A stretch of DNA of 64,000 nucleotides. Origin: a virus. Numbering within the stretch: position 1 is the stretch's first letter; each line of letters begins with the position of its first letter. Location of the stretch: the IMG/VR virus record IMGVR_UViG_3300044837_000219, positions 1 to 64,000 of that record; one strand, 5' to 3'. Of this stretch, positions 1-8,655 are shown one piece after another. The position numbers and the translations under genes were made by a program. Below the pieces are notes generated by a model, which saw only the letters and a program-made list of their open reading frames with translations, was not told the origin of the DNA and did not search any database.

Positions 1-116
1 GGGGAAAAAACCGCGCGGCGAGTTCAGAACCACTCGGATCATGAAAAGAAGCGCAGAGGTGGTCACGCCGACCGGAGTACGCTCCGATTGACCAATCGCT
101 TTCGAAGGGATCCCTC

Positions 117-680
117 ATGCGCAAGATTGCTGCGCTCATCGCCGCCGTGGCAGCCTTCGGGCTCGTCGCCTTCGGCCTGAACACCGCGAGCGCTGCGCCG
201 CCGAAGGCGACGCTCATCGCCGCGCCGGTGCACGCGCTGGCCGAGGTCGGCGCCGTCGCCTGCATCGCGGGCAACGACCCGCACCACAACGTGAAGGTCT
301 TCTGGACGCCGGGCCGGGTCTGCCCCTCCGGTCACTACGGCATCGCCGACGCCTTCAGCGGCACGCCCGGCCCGAAGGGCGACAAGGGCGACAAGGGCGA
401 CGCCGGAGACAGCAACGTCGTCAGCCGGAAGGCCAGCGTCACGCTGACCAGCGCCAGCGTCGCGCAGACCGTCACGGTGAGCGGGCTGCCCGCCTTCAGC
501 ACCGGAATGCCCGAGATCGCCACGAACAACCTCGACGCGCGGCCGATCGGCTCCAGCGTCGTCGTCACCGCGCTGCCGGTGGCGGCAGGCGACGTGGTGC
601 GGAAGTTCAGCGTCTCCGCACCGTCGGGACTGGGCACCAACTCGTTCAACCTGCAGATCCAGGTGGTCGACGTCCCGTAG
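117..680 (+). CDS. Secreted protein with short collagen-like segment
   Basis: The 187-residue product starts with a signal peptide: positive residues R2-K3, a hydrophobic stretch of about 18 residues and an Ala-Ser-Ala-Ala cleavage region near residue 27. Residues 83-98 hold Gly-X-Y triplets rich in Pro, Lys and Asp, a short collagen-like stretch. The C-terminal half is rich in Ser, Thr and Val, as in a beta-structured domain. An AAGGGA Shine-Dalgarno sequence lies six bases before the ATG. It is followed by a strong hairpin, so it may be its own transcription unit. It could be a secreted or surface protein or a virion fibre; its function is unknown. Confidence 0.75.
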   Translation: MRKIAALIAAVAAFGLVAFGLNTASAAPPKATLIAAPVHALAEVGAVACIAGNDPHHNVKVFWTPGRVCPSGHYGIADAFSGTPGPKGDKGDKGDAGDSNVVSRKASVTLTSASVAQTVTVSGLPAFSTGMPEIATNNLDARPIGSSVVVTALPVAAGDVVRKFSVSAPSGLGTNSFNLQIQVVDVP

Positions 681-736
681 TGCGGTAGCGCGATACTCTC
701 CAGACGAGGCTCCGCGACCTGCCCGCGAAGCGCCTC

Positions 737-776
737 CGCGAGACCCCTCGGCATCGGGCTGTCGGGGGGTCTCGCG
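737..776 (+). terminator. Hairpin terminator after the first gene
   Basis: An 11-bp perfect inverted repeat (CGCGAGACCCC and its complement) closes an 18-base loop between the first two genes. There is no long T tract, which is common for terminators of high-GC hosts. Confidence 0.6.
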
Positions 777-819
777 CGTTCTGGCATGCTGGAACTGCCC
801 GGATCAGGGGAGCCAACTC

Positions 820-1239
820 ATGGCGTTCGAGGAACTCATCGTCCCGCTGGAGACGGCGACAACGCGGCAGATCCTGCTCGCGTTGCTTGTCGGCCAGCGA
901 AACACAGAGATCACACTTTCGGAGGTAGTGACCCACATGACCGACGTCAACTCGTCCCTTCAGGGACTCACCGATGCTGTCACCGAGGTTGCGGGCGAGG
1001 TGGGCGGCCTGTCCACCAATCTGTCCGAGGCCATCGCTGCCGAGCGTGCGGCACAGGAGGCACGCGACGCCGCGCTGGCGAACGACGCAACCGACGCCGC
1101 GCGCATCGCCGAACTGGAGCAGGAACTCGCCGACGCGCACGCCAACGTGGACAGCGTCGTGAGCGCGGTGGACGCGCAGGCGCAGCGTCTGCGCGACATC
1201 GTGCCGACTCCGGCGCCGGAGCCCGAGCCGGAGGTCTGA
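820..1239 (+). CDS. Small coiled-coil protein, possible dual start
   Basis: The 139-residue product has a heptad-rich, Ala/Glu/Asp-rich helix over about residues 45-125, then a Pro/Glu-rich tail. The ATG at 820 follows GGGGAG. A second in-frame ATG at 937 (residue 40) has an even better ribosome site, CGGAGGT nine bases upstream, so a 100-residue short form may also be made. It lies just before the small terminase gene and is flanked by hairpins on both sides. No family was recognised; a role in the virion or in packaging is only suggested by position. Confidence 0.7.
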   Translation: MAFEELIVPLETATTRQILLALLVGQRNTEITLSEVVTHMTDVNSSLQGLTDAVTEVAGEVGGLSTNLSEAIAAERAAQEARDAALANDATDAARIAELEQELADAHANVDSVVSAVDAQAQRLRDIVPTPAPEPEPEV

Positions 1240-1246
1240 GTCTCAA

Positions 1247-1283
1247 CGAGAGCCCCTCGGCAGGCGCTGCCGGGGGGCTCTCG
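1247..1283 (+). terminator. Hairpin terminator before the terminase genes
   Basis: A 10-bp perfect inverted repeat (CGAGAGCCCC / GGGGCTCTCG) sits right after the stop codon at 1239. The sequence just downstream resembles the sequence just downstream of the hairpin at 737-776 (CGYRCGTTCYGGC), as if a hairpin-plus-promoter unit had been duplicated. Confidence 0.55.
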
Positions 1284-1331
1284 CACGTTCCGGCTACCAT
1301 CCGAACAGAAGCACTGCGAGAGGAGCCCGAA

Positions 1332-1880
1332 ATGCCGAAGGGTGGAGCGCGACCGCGAAGCGGCCCGACGCCGGATCCGAACGCGCTGCGGCGCGATCGG
1401 GACAAGGGTGAGTGGACGCGGCTGCCGAAGTCCGGCTGCCACCTCGACATCCCGGAATGGCCTGCCGAGTTCGACGAGCCGAGCATGAACGAGATGGCGA
1501 TGTGGCAGCGTCTCTGGCGCGCGCCGCAGGCGCTGGTGTGGCACGCCAACAACATCCTGGACATCGTCGTGGTCTACGTGCGCGCCAGCCTCCAGGCGGC
1601 GCAGGCGCACGCCGGTCCGGGCATCCTGGCGTCGTATCGGCAGTACAGCGACGCGCTGCTGCTCACCCCGGCCGCGCTCGCGCGCGAGGGGTTCTACATC
1701 GAAGGCGACGAGTACGACAAGGCGATGAACCCCGATCTCGACGCGCCGGAGCAGAGCGAGGCCGAGCGACGGCTGCAGCGCACCGGAACTGACGGAGCCG
1801 ACGTCGTACGCGGTCGCTTCACCGTCGTGAAGCCCGTGGATGACGATGACGACTCCGACCCTCGCGCCACGGACGAGTGA
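1332..1880 (+). CDS. Terminase small subunit (probable)
   Basis: The 182-residue product sits directly before the large terminase subunit and overlaps it. It has a basic N-terminus (Pro-Lys-Gly-Gly-Ala-Arg-Pro-Arg) typical of small terminase subunits of actinobacteriophages, a helical centre with several Trp residues, and an Asp-rich tail. The start follows AGGAG at seven bases. Assignment rests on position, size and composition, not on a diagnostic motif. In this role it would bind phage DNA and recruit the large subunit. Confidence 0.65.
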   Translation: MPKGGARPRSGPTPDPNALRRDRDKGEWTRLPKSGCHLDIPEWPAEFDEPSMNEMAMWQRLWRAPQALVWHANNILDIVVVYVRASLQAAQAHAGPGILASYRQYSDALLLTPAALAREGFYIEGDEYDKAMNPDLDAPEQSEAERRLQRTGTDGADVVRGRFTVVKPVDDDDDSDPRATDE

Positions 1881-3519
1881 TGACTATGTCGTCGACTTCC
1901 ACACGATGTGGATTGTTCCCGCGTGGATTCGACGACACTGTGTCATCCCAGACGGTTTCGACGCCGGTAAGCAGTACATCCCTGCAGATTGGCAGGACTG
2001 GTACTACCTGAACTTCTACCGCGTGCGGAGCAACGCACCGTTGCCAACTCCGCAACGACCGGCCGTTGGCGCGCCAGCGTTCTTCTACCGACGCGCGCAG
2101 GTCGTCATGCCGCAGAAGGCGGGCAAGGGGCCGATGACGGCGGCGCACGTGTGCGTCGAAGCCGTCGGCCCCGCCCTGTTCGCTGGCTGGGCGACCGGCG
2201 GCGAGTTGTATATGTGCAGCGACCACGGTTGCTACTGCGGCTGGATCTACGAGTATTCTCCCGGCGAGCCAATGGGAACGCACTGGCCGACGCCACTCAT
2301 CCAGATCACCGCGTACAGCGCTGAGCAGACAGCGAACGTCTACGATGCGCTTCGACCCATGATCGAACGCGGTCCGCTGTCTGAAATCATCCCGAAGACC
2401 GGCGAGGAGTTCATTCGACTCCCCGGCGGCGGGCGTATCGACACGGTGACGAGTTCGAACCAATCTCGACTCGGACAGCGCGTGACGTTCGTGCCGCAGG
2501 ATGAAACCGGAATCTGGCTGGTCCAGAACAAGATGGACAAGGTCGCCACCACCCAGCGCCGTGGCGTCAGCGGCATGCAGGGTCGGAGCGCGGAGACCAC
2601 TAACGCGTGGGATCCAAGCGAGAACTCCGTCGCGCAGAAGACCTACGAAGCGTCGCTGCGCGTCAAGGACATCTTCCGGTTGCACCGGCTCGCTCCGGTG
2701 AAGTGGTCGTTCAAGAACAAGGTTGAGCGTCGGAAAATCCTCAAATGGGTCTACGCAGGCTCGCACTGGGTCGATCTGGACTCGATCGACGCTGAAGCGC
2801 TCGAAATCATGCTCACCGACCCAGCGCAAGCGGAACGGTTCTACGGGAACCGCATCGTCGCGGGACTGGGCCAATGGATGGACGAGTCCATCTGGGAGGC
2901 ATCGGAGCGTGACCAGTTCGTCATCGGCGGAACTCCGGTCGCTGTCGGCTTCGATGGCTCGGAGAGCGACGACTGGACGGCGATCCGCTGCGAAACGATG
3001 GACGGTTTCCGCTTCACGCCGACGTACGGCCCGAAGAACCTGCCGACCTACTGGAACCCGAAAGAGCACGGCGGCAGCATCCCGCGCGGAGAAGTGCACG
3101 CTGCCATCGACGCTATCGCGAAGAAGTACCGAATGCGGCGTCTGTACGCCGACCCTCGCGACTGGGAGAGCGAGATCGGGGACTGGTCGCTGAAGTACGG
3201 CGATGAGGTGGTCTTCGAGTGGCACACCTACCGCATCATGCAGATGCACCACGGACTCGTTTCCAGCATCAACGACTACAAGTCCGGCCGATCGACGCAC
3301 GACAAGTGTGCTATGGCGCAGGAGCACGTCCTGAACGCTCGCATGGTCGCCAAGCCGTCTGATCGTTACATCCTTGGCAAGCCGAACATGCACCGCAAGA
3401 TTGACCTCGCGATGGCCGATACCCTTGCTCACATCGCTGCTCAGGACTTGCACGTGGAACAGAAGTGGGGAAACCCGAGTCGACTGACGCGCGTGAAGGG
3501 CCATACACACGCTCGCTAG
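1840..3519 (+). CDS. terL: Terminase large subunit
   Basis: The 559-residue product is the ATP-driven DNA packaging motor. A Walker A-like segment Pro-Gln-Lys-Ala-Gly-Lys-Gly-Pro is near residues 88-95, where terminases carry a deviant P-loop. The second half has a nuclease-like segment Gly-Phe-Asp-Gly-Ser-Glu-Ser-Asp-Asp around residue 370, expected for the RNase H-fold cutting domain, with further acidic residues downstream. It overlaps the preceding gene by 41 bases, and the portal gene follows 13 bases later. The ATG at 1840 lacks a clear ribosome site, so translation may be coupled. Confidence 0.9.
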   Translation: MTMTTPTLAPRTSDDYVVDFHTMWIVPAWIRRHCVIPDGFDAGKQYIPADWQDWYYLNFYRVRSNAPLPTPQRPAVGAPAFFYRRAQVVMPQKAGKGPMTAAHVCVEAVGPALFAGWATGGELYMCSDHGCYCGWIYEYSPGEPMGTHWPTPLIQITAYSAEQTANVYDALRPMIERGPLSEIIPKTGEEFIRLPGGGRIDTVTSSNQSRLGQRVTFVPQDETGIWLVQNKMDKVATTQRRGVSGMQGRSAETTNAWDPSENSVAQKTYEASLRVKDIFRLHRLAPVKWSFKNKVERRKILKWVYAGSHWVDLDSIDAEALEIMLTDPAQAERFYGNRIVAGLGQWMDESIWEASERDQFVIGGTPVAVGFDGSESDDWTAIRCETMDGFRFTPTYGPKNLPTYWNPKEHGGSIPRGEVHAAIDAIAKKYRMRRLYADPRDWESEIGDWSLKYGDEVVFEWHTYRIMQMHHGLVSSINDYKSGRSTHDKCAMAQEHVLNARMVAKPSDRYILGKPNMHRKIDLAMADTLAHIAAQDLHVEQKWGNPSRLTRVKGHTHAR

Positions 3520-3532
3520 GAAGGACGCCCTC

Positions 3533-5116
3533 GTGGCCGAAGGTGAAGTGCTCACGCCGACCTGGTGGGTGCAGCGGCTGTACGCGCAGTTGACGACGCG
3601 CAATGCGCGAACGAAGCGTTACGCCCGCTACTACAAGGGCGAGTTCGACTTGCCGTGGCTTCCCAGCGAGGCCGAGGTGGAGTTCAAGCGCATCTTGCGC
3701 ATGACGCGCTCGAACTACATGGGGCTCGTCATTGACGCGATGGTCGAGCGCATGAACCTCGTCGGCTTCCGCCTCGGCTCAACGACTGATGGCATGGCCG
3801 ACAAGGACATGTGGCGGATCTGGACGTACAACAACCTCGACTCGTTCCACGACCAGGGGTTGCTCGAAGCGGCGATCCACAGTTGCTTCTACTACCTCGT
3901 CGCCCCGAACAAGAAAGACTCGAAGAACCCGCTCATCTTCATCGAGCACCCGTCGCAGGCGATCGTCGAGTTCGAGCCTGGCACCAACCGTCGCGAGCGC
4001 GCCGCTGGACTGAAGGCGTGGATCGACGACTGGACCGGCCGGGTCAACGCCACGCTCTACACGCCGGATTCCATCTACAAGTTCCAGGCGAAGGATCCGC
4101 AGACGGCGATGCAGTTGTTCGGCGTGGCGAACCCCTCCGAGCGCGAACTGCTCGCCCTGACGCAGCAGTGGCAGCGACGCATCGTCAAGAACGAAGACTG
4201 GCCCGCGCGCAACCCGTTCGGCGAGGTGCCGCTGATCGAATCGCCGAACAACCCGCGCCTGCTCGTCGGCGGCGTAAGCGAGATCGCCGACCTGGTCGAC
4301 GTTCAGGACCGCATTTGCAAGACCATCGCCGACCGCCTGATGACTCAGGACTATGGTGCGTTCCCCTTGCGTTGGGTGAGCGGCTGGCCGAAGGAAGATG
4401 AGCAGGGCAACGAGAATCAGCCGGTCGACGTCGGGCGCACGCGGTTCCTCTCTACCGACGTCGCCGAGTCTCGGTTCGGCCAGTTCGACGCCGCTCCGCT
4501 CGATCCGTACAGCGCAGCGAAGCGCGAGGACGTCATCGACATCGCCAGCCGCAGCCGGACGCCTCCGCACTACCTCATCGCCGGTATGTCCAACGTAAAC
4601 GGTGAGACGCTGAAGGCGTCCGAGTCCGGCCTGACAAGCAAGTGCAACCAGCGCATGAGCGGTCACAGCGACCCGGCGCAAGATGTTGCACGCCTGACGA
4701 TGAAGGCTGCAGAGAAGCCGATTCCAGACGACGAGCGCATCGAAGTGATGTGGGCGAACCCAGAAGTTCGCACGCGTGGTGAAACGACGGACGCCGTCGT
4801 CAAGGAGCGTCAGGGGCTCGAACTTCCGCTCATTGCAGCGTGGGAGCGCGTCGGAGCGTCTCCGACGGAGATCGTTCGCTGGACGGAGATGCGCGACAAG
4901 GAACGCAAAGAGATGATGCAGAACGACCCCGCCATGCTGCTCGCGCAGCAGTACCGCGACCAGAACGGTGCCGCAGCCAACGGTGGCGCTCCAGCCGCTG
5001 CAGGTGGCGCACCGCGCTCCGGAACGCAGCAGAAGAACGGAGCGCCCGCACCGGGCGCTGGACGTCCCGCCAGTGACCCGCAGCGCGTAGCGAAGCCGAA
5101 CGGCGTGACACGCTGA
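3533..5116 (+). CDS. Portal protein
   Basis: The 527-residue product matches the usual length of HK97/SPP1-type portals of actinobacteriophages and lies between terminase and the MuF-like gene. Such proteins form the twelve-subunit ring through which DNA enters and leaves the head. The middle is rich in Trp, Arg and Asp; the C-terminal 60 residues are Ala/Gly/Pro-rich and probably disordered. The GTG start follows AAGGACG. The call rests on order, size and composition. Confidence 0.85.
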   Translation: MAEGEVLTPTWWVQRLYAQLTTRNARTKRYARYYKGEFDLPWLPSEAEVEFKRILRMTRSNYMGLVIDAMVERMNLVGFRLGSTTDGMADKDMWRIWTYNNLDSFHDQGLLEAAIHSCFYYLVAPNKKDSKNPLIFIEHPSQAIVEFEPGTNRRERAAGLKAWIDDWTGRVNATLYTPDSIYKFQAKDPQTAMQLFGVANPSERELLALTQQWQRRIVKNEDWPARNPFGEVPLIESPNNPRLLVGGVSEIADLVDVQDRICKTIADRLMTQDYGAFPLRWVSGWPKEDEQGNENQPVDVGRTRFLSTDVAESRFGQFDAAPLDPYSAAKREDVIDIASRSRTPPHYLIAGMSNVNGETLKASESGLTSKCNQRMSGHSDPAQDVARLTMKAAEKPIPDDERIEVMWANPEVRTRGETTDAVVKERQGLELPLIAAWERVGASPTEIVRWTEMRDKERKEMMQNDPAMLLAQQYRDQNGAAANGGAPAAAGGAPRSGTQQKNGAPAPGAGRPASDPQRVAKPNGVTR

Positions 5117-5120
5117 CGAC

Positions 5121-6218
5121 ATGAGCGAACCGGCCACGGTTCCACCACAAGCGGGATCTCTTGTACCACAGGAGGCACCAACAGATGCACTCGGGAGAAG
5201 GGTCGCCGGGCCTGCGGCGGCCCTCCTCGCCGTGGCGGCAGCGCATCAGTTGGCGCAGAATGCGTTGATCTCCAACACGCTCAAGGCTGTGCTCTCTGTC
5301 TGGTATGGCGTGCCGTTCCGCAACCTTTCCGGCGGCTGGCGAACGGCTGGACCGCGCATCTACGGCTTCGTGAGCGTTGCGCAGGAGATCGCTGCTGCAG
5401 AGGCAGCGTCGTACGTGCAGCACGCGTTCGCAGTGCAGGGCGTCGAGATTGATCTACCGCCGATTAGTGCGCGCGCCTTCGCTGGCGCCACGGCGGACGG
5501 GCTCGACATGGAGCACGTGCTCGTCGGTGCCGTCGTCTCTGCGAAGCAGCGGATCCAGCGCGGCGGCGACATGGCTGAAGCGTATGCATCGGGCGCTGCG
5601 TACTTGACGACGGTGACGAAGACGGAAGTCACCGATGCTGGCACTTCGGCCGACCATGTTGCGCTCATCGCTGCGCAGCGCACCAACACAGCAACACCGC
5701 CAGCGTCGGGCTCCATCGTCACCGAAACAGGAACGAAGAAGCGCTACGGCTGGGTTCGCATGCTCAACCCGCCGTCGTGCGGTCGTTGCGCTGTCTTGGC
5801 TGGAAAGTTCTACAAGTGGAACGACGGCTTCGAGCGACACCCGAACTGCGACTGCCGACACATCCCAGTCGAAGAGAACCTCGCTGAAGACTTGACGACG
5901 GATCCTTCGCTTTACTTCAACTCACTCAGCATCGCTGACCAGGAGAAGTACTTCGGAGTGGCGAACGCTGCGGCGATTGCTGCTGGAGCCGACCCATCGC
6001 AGGTCATGAACGCAGCGATGCGCAAGGGTGGTGTCTACACGGTTGGCGGACGTCGCTACACGCGCGAGGGCACAACTCGACGCGGCTTCTACGGAACGAC
6101 CGCTTCCGGACGTACTAAGCAACGACGACCGACTCCGTACCAAATTATGAAGGATGCGCGCGGCGATCAGGCTGCCGCAGTCCGGCTGCTGAAGCAGTTC
6201 GGATACATTCTCCAGTGA
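5121..6218 (+). CDS. MuF-like capsid maturation / minor head protein
   Basis: The 365-residue product carries the Cys/His cluster seen in phage MuF-like head morphogenesis proteins: Ser-Cys-Gly-Arg-Cys near residue 217, then His-Pro-Asn-Cys-Asp-Cys-Arg-His about 25 residues on. These proteins sit near the portal and are often ejected or help head assembly. The gene starts four bases after the portal stop. The basic C-terminal third may bind DNA. No second toxin-like domain is obvious. Confidence 0.8.
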   Translation: MSEPATVPPQAGSLVPQEAPTDALGRRVAGPAAALLAVAAAHQLAQNALISNTLKAVLSVWYGVPFRNLSGGWRTAGPRIYGFVSVAQEIAAAEAASYVQHAFAVQGVEIDLPPISARAFAGATADGLDMEHVLVGAVVSAKQRIQRGGDMAEAYASGAAYLTTVTKTEVTDAGTSADHVALIAAQRTNTATPPASGSIVTETGTKKRYGWVRMLNPPSCGRCAVLAGKFYKWNDGFERHPNCDCRHIPVEENLAEDLTTDPSLYFNSLSIADQEKYFGVANAAAIAAGADPSQVMNAAMRKGGVYTVGGRRYTREGTTRRGFYGTTASGRTKQRRPTPYQIMKDARGDQAAAVRLLKQFGYILQ

Positions 6219-6266
6219 GGGATGCCGCAACGGCGCCCATCAACTACCCGAAACGGGGAGGCAGGA

Positions 6267-6836
6267 ATGTCCGAAGGAGCACCCGAGGGTCAGACCGGCG
6301 GCGACGGCGGGGCTGGACCTGGTGGCACAGGAGAACCCGACTACAAGGCACGGTTCGAAGCACTCGGCGGTGAAGAGGCCGAGAAGTGGAAGACCCTGTC
6401 GCGCAAGAACGAAGAGGACTTCAAGAAGGCATCTCGTGAGGCACAGCGCAACGCTGCTGCTGCAGAGGAACTTCGCCGGTTGAAGGAGTCTGGTCAGTCC
6501 CACGAGGAGAAACTCACTTCGCTGGCAGCAGCGCACGAGAGTCTCACGAAGGAACACCAGACGATCGCTTCGGAGCGCGAATCTTTGAAGGTCGAGGTTT
6601 CTCGTCTTCGCGCAGGTCTCGCAGCGGGATTGACGCTCGATGACATGCAGTACATCCCCCTCGGCGACGAGGAGGGGATGGTGAAGGCCGCCAAGACGCT
6701 GGCACAGCGACTCGGAACTGCACGGACGCCTGACTTCGATGGTGGTGGGCGCGGGGGTTCCCCCGAGCCTCCGAAGACGTTCGGCGGCGTCATCCGCAAT
6801 CTGCGAGATCAGCAGCGCGGAGGCCCCGCTTCGTAG
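6267..6836 (+). CDS. Scaffolding protein
   Basis: The 189-residue, highly charged protein has a Gly-rich N-terminus, a long helical and coiled-coil centre (about residues 35-120) and a Gly/Pro-rich tail. This pattern and the place directly before the major capsid gene are standard for scaffold proteins that shape the procapsid and then leave or are degraded. The ATG at 6267 follows GGAGGCAGGA. Confidence 0.8.
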   Translation: MSEGAPEGQTGGDGGAGPGGTGEPDYKARFEALGGEEAEKWKTLSRKNEEDFKKASREAQRNAAAAEELRRLKESGQSHEEKLTSLAAAHESLTKEHQTIASERESLKVEVSRLRAGLAAGLTLDDMQYIPLGDEEGMVKAAKTLAQRLGTARTPDFDGGGRGGSPEPPKTFGGVIRNLRDQQRGGPAS

Positions 6837-6854
6837 CAGCAGGACGGCGGCATC

Positions 6855-6883
6855 GCTGGTCCTGCAGAGTCGAAAGGACCAGC
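6855..6883 (+). promoter_or_regulatory. Hairpin covering the major capsid ribosome site
   Basis: A 9-bp perfect inverted repeat (GCTGGTCCT / AGGACCAGC) has the AAGGA Shine-Dalgarno sequence of the capsid gene in its right arm. The stem ends one base before the GTG start at 6885. In RNA it would hide the ribosome site, or stabilise the 5' end if the transcript is processed here. Confidence 0.6.
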
Positions 6884-6884
6884 G

Positions 6885-7850
6885 GTGCCTTACAACAACC
6901 TGACTTCGCGCAGCGACGTCGGCGCACTCATTCCCGAGGAAGTCAGCAACATCATGCTCGGGAAGGCGACCGAGCAGTCGGCCGTCCTCTCCATGTTCCG
7001 CCGGATCCCCGTCTCGGCCGTCCAGGTCCGATTCCCGATCCTGAGCGCGCTCCCGATGGCCTACTGGGTCACCGGTGACACCGGGCTCAAGCAGACCACG
7101 GAGATCGGCTGGACCAACAAGTACCTGAACGTCGAAGAGATCGCGACGATCCTTCCCGTTCCGGAGAACGTGGTCGACGACCTCGACCGCGACATCTGGG
7201 ACGAGGCGATGCCTCTCCTGACCGAAGCGTTCGCGCGGACCTTCGACAGCGCCGTGTTCTTCGGCACGAACGCTCCGGCGTCGTTCCCGCAGAACGTCAT
7301 CGCAGCGGCTGCCGCTGCGGGCAACGTGGCCGACGTCGGTTCGGCTGCGAACACCGGCGGCTTCATGAACGACATCGACAAGGTCTACGGCATGGTCGAG
7401 ACCGACGGCTTCGAGGTCGACGGCTTCCTCGGTGCCATCGCCGCCCGGCCGCTGCTGCGGCAGGCGCGTGACAGCACCGGCCAGCGGCTGGACTCCGGCC
7501 GCGTGTCCGGCGACCTGCGCTCGATCGACGGCTACCCCGTGCAGTACCCGATGCGCGGCCTGTGGCCCGCTGCGGGTGGCGCGGGCGTGAACGGTGTCGC
7601 CCTGGTGGCCGGTGCGTGGCGCGAGAACTTCGTCGTCGGTATCCGGAAGGACATCACGGTGAAGGTGCTCGACCAGGCGGTCATCACCGACAACACCGGT
7701 GCCATCATCTTCAACCTGCCGCAGCAGGACATGGTGGCAATCCGTCTGACCTTCCGGGCCGGTTGGCAGGTCAAGAACACCATCAACAACGACAACCCGA
7801 ACGCCAGCACCCGCTACCCGGTCGCGTACCTGCGCACGCTGGGCGCGTAG
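6885..7850 (+). CDS. Major capsid protein (HK97 fold)
   Basis: The 321-residue product lies after the scaffold gene and before a decoration protein. Size and order match HK97-type capsid subunits of actinobacteriophages. It is well balanced and non-repetitive, with no separate N-terminal protease-like delta domain, in line with a separate scaffold. The GTG start (6885) abuts a hairpin that contains its ribosome site, and a 13-bp perfect hairpin follows the stop. A dedicated mRNA or processed segment is therefore likely for this highly expressed gene. Confidence 0.85.
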   Translation: MPYNNLTSRSDVGALIPEEVSNIMLGKATEQSAVLSMFRRIPVSAVQVRFPILSALPMAYWVTGDTGLKQTTEIGWTNKYLNVEEIATILPVPENVVDDLDRDIWDEAMPLLTEAFARTFDSAVFFGTNAPASFPQNVIAAAAAAGNVADVGSAANTGGFMNDIDKVYGMVETDGFEVDGFLGAIAARPLLRQARDSTGQRLDSGRVSGDLRSIDGYPVQYPMRGLWPAAGGAGVNGVALVAGAWRENFVVGIRKDITVKVLDQAVITDNTGAIIFNLPQQDMVAIRLTFRAGWQVKNTINNDNPNASTRYPVAYLRTLGA

Positions 7851-7856
7851 TTCGGA

Positions 7857-7887
7857 CGGCCGGAGCGCACACGTTGCGCTCCGGCCG
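7857..7887 (+). terminator. Strong hairpin after the capsid gene
   Basis: A 13-bp perfect inverted repeat (CGGCCGGAGCGCA and its complement) has a 5-base loop. It lies seven bases after the capsid stop codon. It may end part of the transcripts or protect the 3' end of the capsid mRNA. Confidence 0.75.
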
Positions 7888-7932
7888 CTCGTGGTTGTCT
7901 TGAAAACGCTTCTCCCGGAAGGAAATCCAGTC

Positions 7933-8343
7933 ATGAGTCCCGCAGGCGAGCAGGCACCAGTCCAGCAGAAGTTGGAGGTCGAACTCCCCGCGAGCGCGAC
8001 CGCCGTCAACAACTCGGGCGCCGTGCGCGCCCCGTTCGACGGAACCATCACCGACGTCTCCTACGTGCCGGTTGCGACCATCACCGGCGCCAACACCAAC
8101 ACCCGCGCCGTTTCCCTGGTCAACCACGCCCAGGACGGCACCGGTACCGCGATTGCGGCCACGCTGCAGTTCAACAGCGGCGTGAACGCCACCGGCTTCG
8201 ACGAGAAGGCGATCACGCTCTCCGGTACTCCCGCGAACCTCGCGGTCGTCGCCGGAGACGTCCTGGAGGCCAAGTCGACAGCCGTCGGCACCGGCCTGGC
8301 CGACCCGGGTGGCACGCTGTTCGTGACCATCGCGCGGGCCTGA
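7933..8343 (+). CDS. Head decoration protein (probable)
   Basis: The 136-residue product is rich in Ala, Thr, Val and Gly with a beta-strand-like pattern, right after the capsid gene. Small proteins of this type and place coat the capsid surface in many actinobacteriophages. AGGAAATCCAGTC precedes the ATG at 7933. There is no signal peptide. The call comes from position and composition. Confidence 0.6.
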   Translation: MSPAGEQAPVQQKLEVELPASATAVNNSGAVRAPFDGTITDVSYVPVATITGANTNTRAVSLVNHAQDGTGTAIAATLQFNSGVNATGFDEKAITLSGTPANLAVVAGDVLEAKSTAVGTGLADPGGTLFVTIARA

Positions 8344-8356
8344 GAGGAGAACCGAA

Positions 8357-8635
8357 ATGGCCGAGAACGTCAGGGCTGCAGCCAAGCCCCGCACTCCGAA
8401 CGAGGCTCCGTCCGATTCACCGGCGAACGAGCCCGGCGGCGACGCCGCGCAGGCTCACGCGCAGAAGGTGATGGACGAGGGCAACGCGAAGGGCTACCTG
8501 GGCGAGCAGCCCCACGAGCCGCACGCCCCGGAGGCGTACACCCTGGAGGGTGGCGCTCCCGAGGTCGACATCGTGAACCCGGTTCCCCGGCGCGAGCCGG
8601 TCGACCGGACCGCTGCCGAGCAGAACCGCGCCTGA
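8357..8635 (+). CDS. Small Pro/Ala-rich structural-region protein
   Basis: The 92-residue product is acidic, rich in Pro, Ala and Glu, with little predicted fold. AGGAGAACC lies before the ATG. Its place between decoration and connector genes suggests a head-associated or assembly role. No family recognised. Confidence 0.6.
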   Translation: MAENVRAAAKPRTPNEAPSDSPANEPGGDAAQAHAQKVMDEGNAKGYLGEQPHEPHAPEAYTLEGGAPEVDIVNPVPRREPVDRTAAEQNRA

Positions 8636-8655
8636 GCGAGTAGGAGGACGCCACC

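Noticed and set aside
41-91. 16-codon frame before the first gene
   Set aside because: No ribosome site, no overlap with the next gene and no conserved pattern.
1819-3603. 594-codon open frame on the minus strand
   Set aside because: It is the shadow of the large terminase gene; high-GC genes often leave long antisense frames. No ribosome site or family.
6240-8051. 603-codon minus-strand frame across scaffold and capsid genes
   Set aside because: Antisense shadow of well-supported structural genes.
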